A DNA stretch of 64,000 nt from JAPLDB01 sp038230515. Its GTDB lineage: Bacteria; Bacteroidota; Bacteroidia; AKYH767-A; 2013-40CM-41-45. Location of the stretch: the NCBI GenBank assembly GCA_038230515.1, contig JBBRND010000013.1:1-64000 (forward strand), given 5' to 3'. Below the pieces are notes generated by a model. That model had not been told where the DNA came from, searched no databases, and saw only the letters and a list, made by a program, of their open reading frames with translations. How positions within the stretch are numbered: position 1 is the first letter of the stretch; each line of letters begins with the position of its first letter. Below, piece after piece: positions 61,041 through 64,000 of the stretch. Position numbers and translations under genes: made by a program.

Positions 61041-62783
61041 TTATTTTATTACTGACAATTTTTTCGTTTCAGAATAATATTCGGTGTCAAACATAAGTAA
61101 ATAAAGTCCGGCATTCACCTCATTTTGTTTTTCATCAGTTGCATTCCATTTCAATTCATTTAGTCCGGAAGGCAGCACTTCATTGCAAATTGTTTTTATT
61201 AATCTTCCTGTCATGTCATAAATTCTGATTGAAACTTTTTCGGATTGATTTAGAGAAAAAGCAATTGTCGAGAACTCGCTGACAGGATTAGGATATATAT
61301 TTATTGCAGATGACTCATCATCTGAAATAGATCCTGTATCAGCCATACGATGATTGTGACAATAACTTGCGCATGCCATTTTACAACCCCAACTTGTCGG
61401 AAAACAACCATAACCAAGTACATTGCATTTGCATGATACAACTGTTTCGGGAGCTGGTGGTTGTGGATTTGAATTTCTTTGTTCACATCCGTCAAGATTT
61501 ACAAGCCATACATCTTGTGCTCCACCATGATTACCGTGTACGTCACCATTATTTGATTTGGAAGAGCCCGCCATTAAAAGACTATGATTGTTTTCTTCAA
61601 CAACACTATTGATTCCATCAAATTTATTCCCTCCAAAGCGTTTTTTCCAAAGCAGGTTTCCGGTTGCATCTATTTTTCCTGCATAAGCATCCCATGTGCG
61701 AAGTGGCGCACCTTCATTCGGACCGATAGCACCTACAATTGCAAAACCTCCATCATGGGTTTCGATGAGATTAAATCCGGCAGCAGTATCAGTAGGGTTT
61801 CCGAAAAAGCTTTGCCATAAAATATTTCCATTGTTCGCCACATCAATTTTAAATGTCCATACATTGAAAGCGGTATTTCCAATTACGTCTCCATCCGTTG
61901 AGCCCGTATGCCCTGTGAGCACTGCATTTCCATCTGATGAAATTATCATTGCATTGCAATCATCGGATTTTGATCCGCCATATTTCCGATAATAAACAAT
62001 ACCTCCTGAATTATCAATTTTTGCTGCTACTGCATCATAAGCTTTTGGCGCAATATCTCCAGTTAATGTACTCGTAATTCCTGTTACAAGAAAACCTCCG
62101 CTCACTTGCGCCATCCCAGTAAGGTCATCATAAGCAGTATCTCCGATAGTTACAGAAAAATCAATTGCACCTGAAGTATTAAGTTTAACTACCCATCCGT
62201 CATAATCACCATGATTGTTTGGAACATCTCCGTCATTGGAAGAGGTGATGCCAACAAATGCCAAGTTGCCCTGATGTGTTTGAATAAGTTTAATAGAATA
62301 ATCATCACCGCTGCCACCATAGCAATGCTGAGAAAGCAAATTGCCGTTGCTGTTTAATTTGGCTAACCAAATATCTTCAGTCCCTACACTGCCATGTAGC
62401 CCTGACACCTGCCCGTCATTTGAAGAGGTTGCTCCTATAGCGTAAATATCTCCGTTAGTAGTTTCCACCATGTTGTAGAAAGCATCAAAATCGCTCCCGC
62501 CATAAGTTTTTTTCCATAGAATGTCTCCTTCGCCATTCGTCTTTACAAGAAATGCATCATAGCTGCCATGAGTTGCATTGAAGTTTCCGTTATGCGAATT
62601 CGTTGTACCGCAGGTAAGAAAATTACCATCGGATAGTTTGATAATGTTCTGTGCGAATTCATCACCGCTGCCGCCAATACATTTCTGCCATTGGGTATTT
62701 GGTGCTTGTGCATTGCTGAATAAATAAGCGGAGCAAATTAAAATGCTCAACGCAAGCGCTTTTGTAAAGAATTGATTTTTCAT
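61041..62783 (-). CDS. T9SS-secreted propeller protein with a cysteine-rich insert
   Basis: A 580-residue secreted protein with a signal peptide (ALALSILICSAYLFSNAQAP). Its ~55-residue repeats (GGSGDEFAQNIIKLSDGNFL, then TNGEGDILWKKTYGGSDFDA) resemble the delta-60/SBBP-type repeats. Between the propeller and the sorting domain lies a short proline-rich linker followed by seven cysteines in about 50 residues (VSCKCNVLGYGCFPTSWGCK, then MACASYCHNH). The C-terminal T9SS domain resembles that of the neighbouring protein (YDMTGRLIKTICNEVLP, YSETKKLSVIK). The two genes are 12 bases apart and probably co-transcribed. Confidence 0.88.
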   Translation of the reverse strand: MKNQFFTKALALSILICSAYLFSNAQAPNTQWQKCIGGSGDEFAQNIIKLSDGNFLTCGTTNSHNGNFNATHGSYDAFLVKTNGEGDILWKKTYGGSDFDAFYNMVETTNGDIYAIGATSSNDGQVSGLHGSVGTEDIWLAKLNSNGNLLSQHCYGGSGDDYSIKLIQTHQGNLAFVGITSSNDGDVPNNHGDYDGWVVKLNTSGAIDFSVTIGDTAYDDLTGMAQVSGGFLVTGITSTLTGDIAPKAYDAVAAKIDNSGGIVYYRKYGGSKSDDCNAMIISSDGNAVLTGHTGSTDGDVIGNTAFNVWTFKIDVANNGNILWQSFFGNPTDTAAGFNLIETHDGGFAIVGAIGPNEGAPLRTWDAYAGKIDATGNLLWKKRFGGNKFDGINSVVEENNHSLLMAGSSKSNNGDVHGNHGGAQDVWLVNLDGCEQRNSNPQPPAPETVVSCKCNVLGYGCFPTSWGCKMACASYCHNHRMADTGSISDDESSAINIYPNPVSEFSTIAFSLNQSEKVSIRIYDMTGRLIKTICNEVLPSGLNELKWNATDEKQNEVNAGLYLLMFDTEYYSETKKLSVIK

Positions 62784-62824
62784 TTTATTTTGTTTTTATT
62801 TTTTAGGGTTAATAATTTTTGTTT

Positions 62825-63514
62825 CTATCCTGCAAAAGTTACCACGATAGGGTCACTTGGCTTTCCTATTTCAATATCATGTTTCACAGCGTGCAAAACG
62901 TAAGTTCTGTTTTCGGGCTGCCCTGCTACATGCAGCGGGCGCGTGTCGTGCCACGGTGTGTCTTTGTCATTTCCCAGGTATGTAAGTACCGCGCCATCCA
63001 CTCCGTAAACATTCATGCTGTCGGACTGATCTTTAAAATAATCAATGTTCACATAACTCATCCGGCTTTCTCCTTTGCCGGTTGGCTTAAAATTTATTTC
63101 ATCAAACGGCAATTGCTCGGCACCGATTATTCCCAGGTTTTCACCGATGGCAGGGGTATAATTAGGGTGACCTTTAATGCGCTGCACCAACCCGCTGATG
63201 TAAGTAAAAATTCCGATGGTTGCAGGGGGAGGCGGTGCCACAGTAATGGTAAGCACCGGCACTGCACCAATTACAGTACCGAGTGCTGCATTGCTCAGGT
63301 TATTTTTAAACTTTGTAAGCGACTGCGTAAATTTTTTGCTTAAATCAATTAAGGCAACAATATATGAATAGTATGCCGCCATCACCACAATAAGGGCTAA
63401 TTCGGCAGGGGCAATTGCCAGCGTTGCGGCATGAGTGGCAAGGTTAGCGGAAAACGTGTTGAGCCATGTAACCCGTTGCGCAATTTGAGTTGGTAAATAG
63501 AATTTAGTTTTCAT
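62825..63514 (-). CDS. Hypothetical protein, downstream of a heptad-repeat frame
   Basis: A 229-residue protein without a clear signal peptide. It starts MKTKFYLPTQIAQRVTWLNT. The N-terminal half is alanine-rich and helical (NLATHAATLAIAPAELALIV, MAAYYSYIVALIDLSKKFTQ), the middle is proline-rich (TVAPPPPATIGIFTYISGLV), and the C-terminal half is beta-rich with many histidines and aspartates (KDTPWHDTRPLHVAGQPENR). I do not recognise a family; the layout recalls the unknown 335-residue protein at 36.9 kb (helical half followed by beta half). It is 55 bases downstream of the heptad-repeat frame and probably on the same message. Confidence 0.65.
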   Translation of the reverse strand: MKTKFYLPTQIAQRVTWLNTFSANLATHAATLAIAPAELALIVVMAAYYSYIVALIDLSKKFTQSLTKFKNNLSNAALGTVIGAVPVLTITVAPPPPATIGIFTYISGLVQRIKGHPNYTPAIGENLGIIGAEQLPFDEINFKPTGKGESRMSYVNIDYFKDQSDSMNVYGVDGAVLTYLGNDKDTPWHDTRPLHVAGQPENRTYVLHAVKHDIEIGKPSDPIVVTFAG

Positions 63515-63569
63515 TTGATTTTTTGGTTTTTAATAAGTGATTGTTTGAAATTTAATTTATTTTGAGGTT

Positions 63570-63863
63570 TTAGCGATTATTCTTCCATTCACGAAGGTTA
63601 TTGAGCGACTCATGAAAGTTATTGAGCGGCTCATAAATGTTATTGAATGACTGATGAACGTTATTGAACGGTTCATGAATCTTATTAAATGATTCATAAA
63701 TGTTCTTGAATAACTCCTGAATCTTTTTGAATGACTGATAAATGCTTATGAGCGGCTCATTAATGTTGTTGAGCAATTCATGAATCTTCCCGAACGACTC
63801 AGGAAGATTCGTGAGCGGCTCAAGAAAATTTTTGAATGACTGAAAGACAGAATGAAGTTTCAT
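63570..63863 (-). CDS. Possible heptad-repeat (coiled-coil) protein encoded by 21-bp array 3
   Basis: A 97-residue frame starting MKLHSVFQSFKNFLEPLTNL. About twelve consecutive 7-residue units of the form Y-E-P-L-N-N-F / H-E-S-L-N-N-L / Y-Q-S-F-K-K-I follow. Hydrophobic residues sit at the fourth and seventh positions, so a two-faced helix or coiled coil is expected. It has an ATG and stop, and a downstream gene on the same strand. It may be real, or the frame may simply be held open by the repeat period. A near-consensus -7 (GTTCTTTG) lies about 40 bases upstream. Confidence 0.5.
   Translation of the reverse strand: MKLHSVFQSFKNFLEPLTNLPESFGKIHELLNNINEPLISIYQSFKKIQELFKNIYESFNKIHEPFNNVHQSFNNIYEPLNNFHESLNNLREWKNNR
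63593..63844. repeat. 21-bp tandem repeat array 3 (12 units)
   Basis: Exactly twelve 21-base units (for example gaaagttattgagcggctcat, aaatgttattgaatgactgat) without indels fill 252 bases. The array shares its period, but not its sequence, with arrays 1 and 2. Confidence 0.85.
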
Positions 63864-64000
63864 AATTCTATTTTGAATAATCAGTTTGAAATTCGGGTGC
63901 AAAGAACTGCTATGTTTCAAGGCGCATCAATAGCATGAAGATGTTGTTTTGAATTTTATTATAGCATATTTATGCTGTAGGATTGTGAAATAAGTGTGTG

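Noticed and set aside
1..64000. tRNA, rRNA, tmRNA or RNase P RNA genes
   Set aside because: The intergenic regions were read on both strands and no cloverleaf, 3' CCA arrangement or conserved RNase P/tmRNA segment was recognised.

Overview
The window looks like chromosomal DNA of a member of the Bacteroidota, probably an uncultured relative of the Chitinophagales, Sphingobacteriales or Flavobacteriales. Three things support this. Five secreted proteins end in type IX secretion (T9SS) C-terminal sorting domains. Several promoters fit the Bacteroidota form TTTG-N18/19-TAnnTTTG. The gene sets and orders are typical of the phylum, for example purH next to mreB, ribH next to a TPR membrane protein, and a fused IcmF mutase. 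No rRNA, tRNA, CRISPR array, transposase or phage structural gene was found.

Layout. 0-12 kb: Lon protease, a TPR membrane protein, an amino acid permease, a Cys/Met-type PLP enzyme, a secreted NHL-like protein, an OPT transporter, a YdeI-like protein and a HAD nucleotidase. 12-16 kb: a leftward group of upp, a GNAT-like protein, a polysaccharide deacetylase, radC and rpsT. 16-19 kb: three tightly packed phenylacetate/beta-oxidation genes (paaH-, paaI- and paaJ/pcaF-like); a paaY homologue lies far away at 53.4 kb. 19.2-19.7 kb: two tandem copies of a ~240-nt element that looks like a structured RNA gene, downstream of a LytTR response regulator. 20.6-23 kb: a T9SS-exported protein with a lysyl oxidase domain that keeps its copper and cofactor residues. 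23-30.5 kb: a beta-helix T9SS protein broken by one stop codon, ribH and small metabolic genes. 30.6-34 kb: icmF. 34-38 kb is accessory: a 21-bp repeat array, a hicAB toxin-antitoxin locus whose toxin has a nonsense codon, and unknown genes. 38-47 kb: a TMEM175-like channel, a putative metallopeptidase, valS, a DinB protein, a dicarboxylate/amino acid symporter and purH. 47.5-53.3 kb: the complete elongasome operon mreB-mreC-mreD-mrdA-rodA. 53-59 kb: paaY, a DUF1569-like protein, a putative porin and an AddB-like nuclease. 59-64 kb: two related T9SS beta-propeller proteins, an unknown protein and a heptad-repeat reading frame.

The observations most worth following are: (1) the duplicated structured RNA, with compensatory base changes between its copies and an intrinsic terminator on each; (2) the T9SS-secreted lysyl oxidase; (3) three sequence-unrelated tandem arrays that all have an exact 21-bp period; (4) three otherwise intact genes each cut by a single in-frame stop; and (5) short AT-rich repeat-like insertions kept in frame inside icmF and valS. 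All functional statements come from reading motifs by eye; no database search was run.
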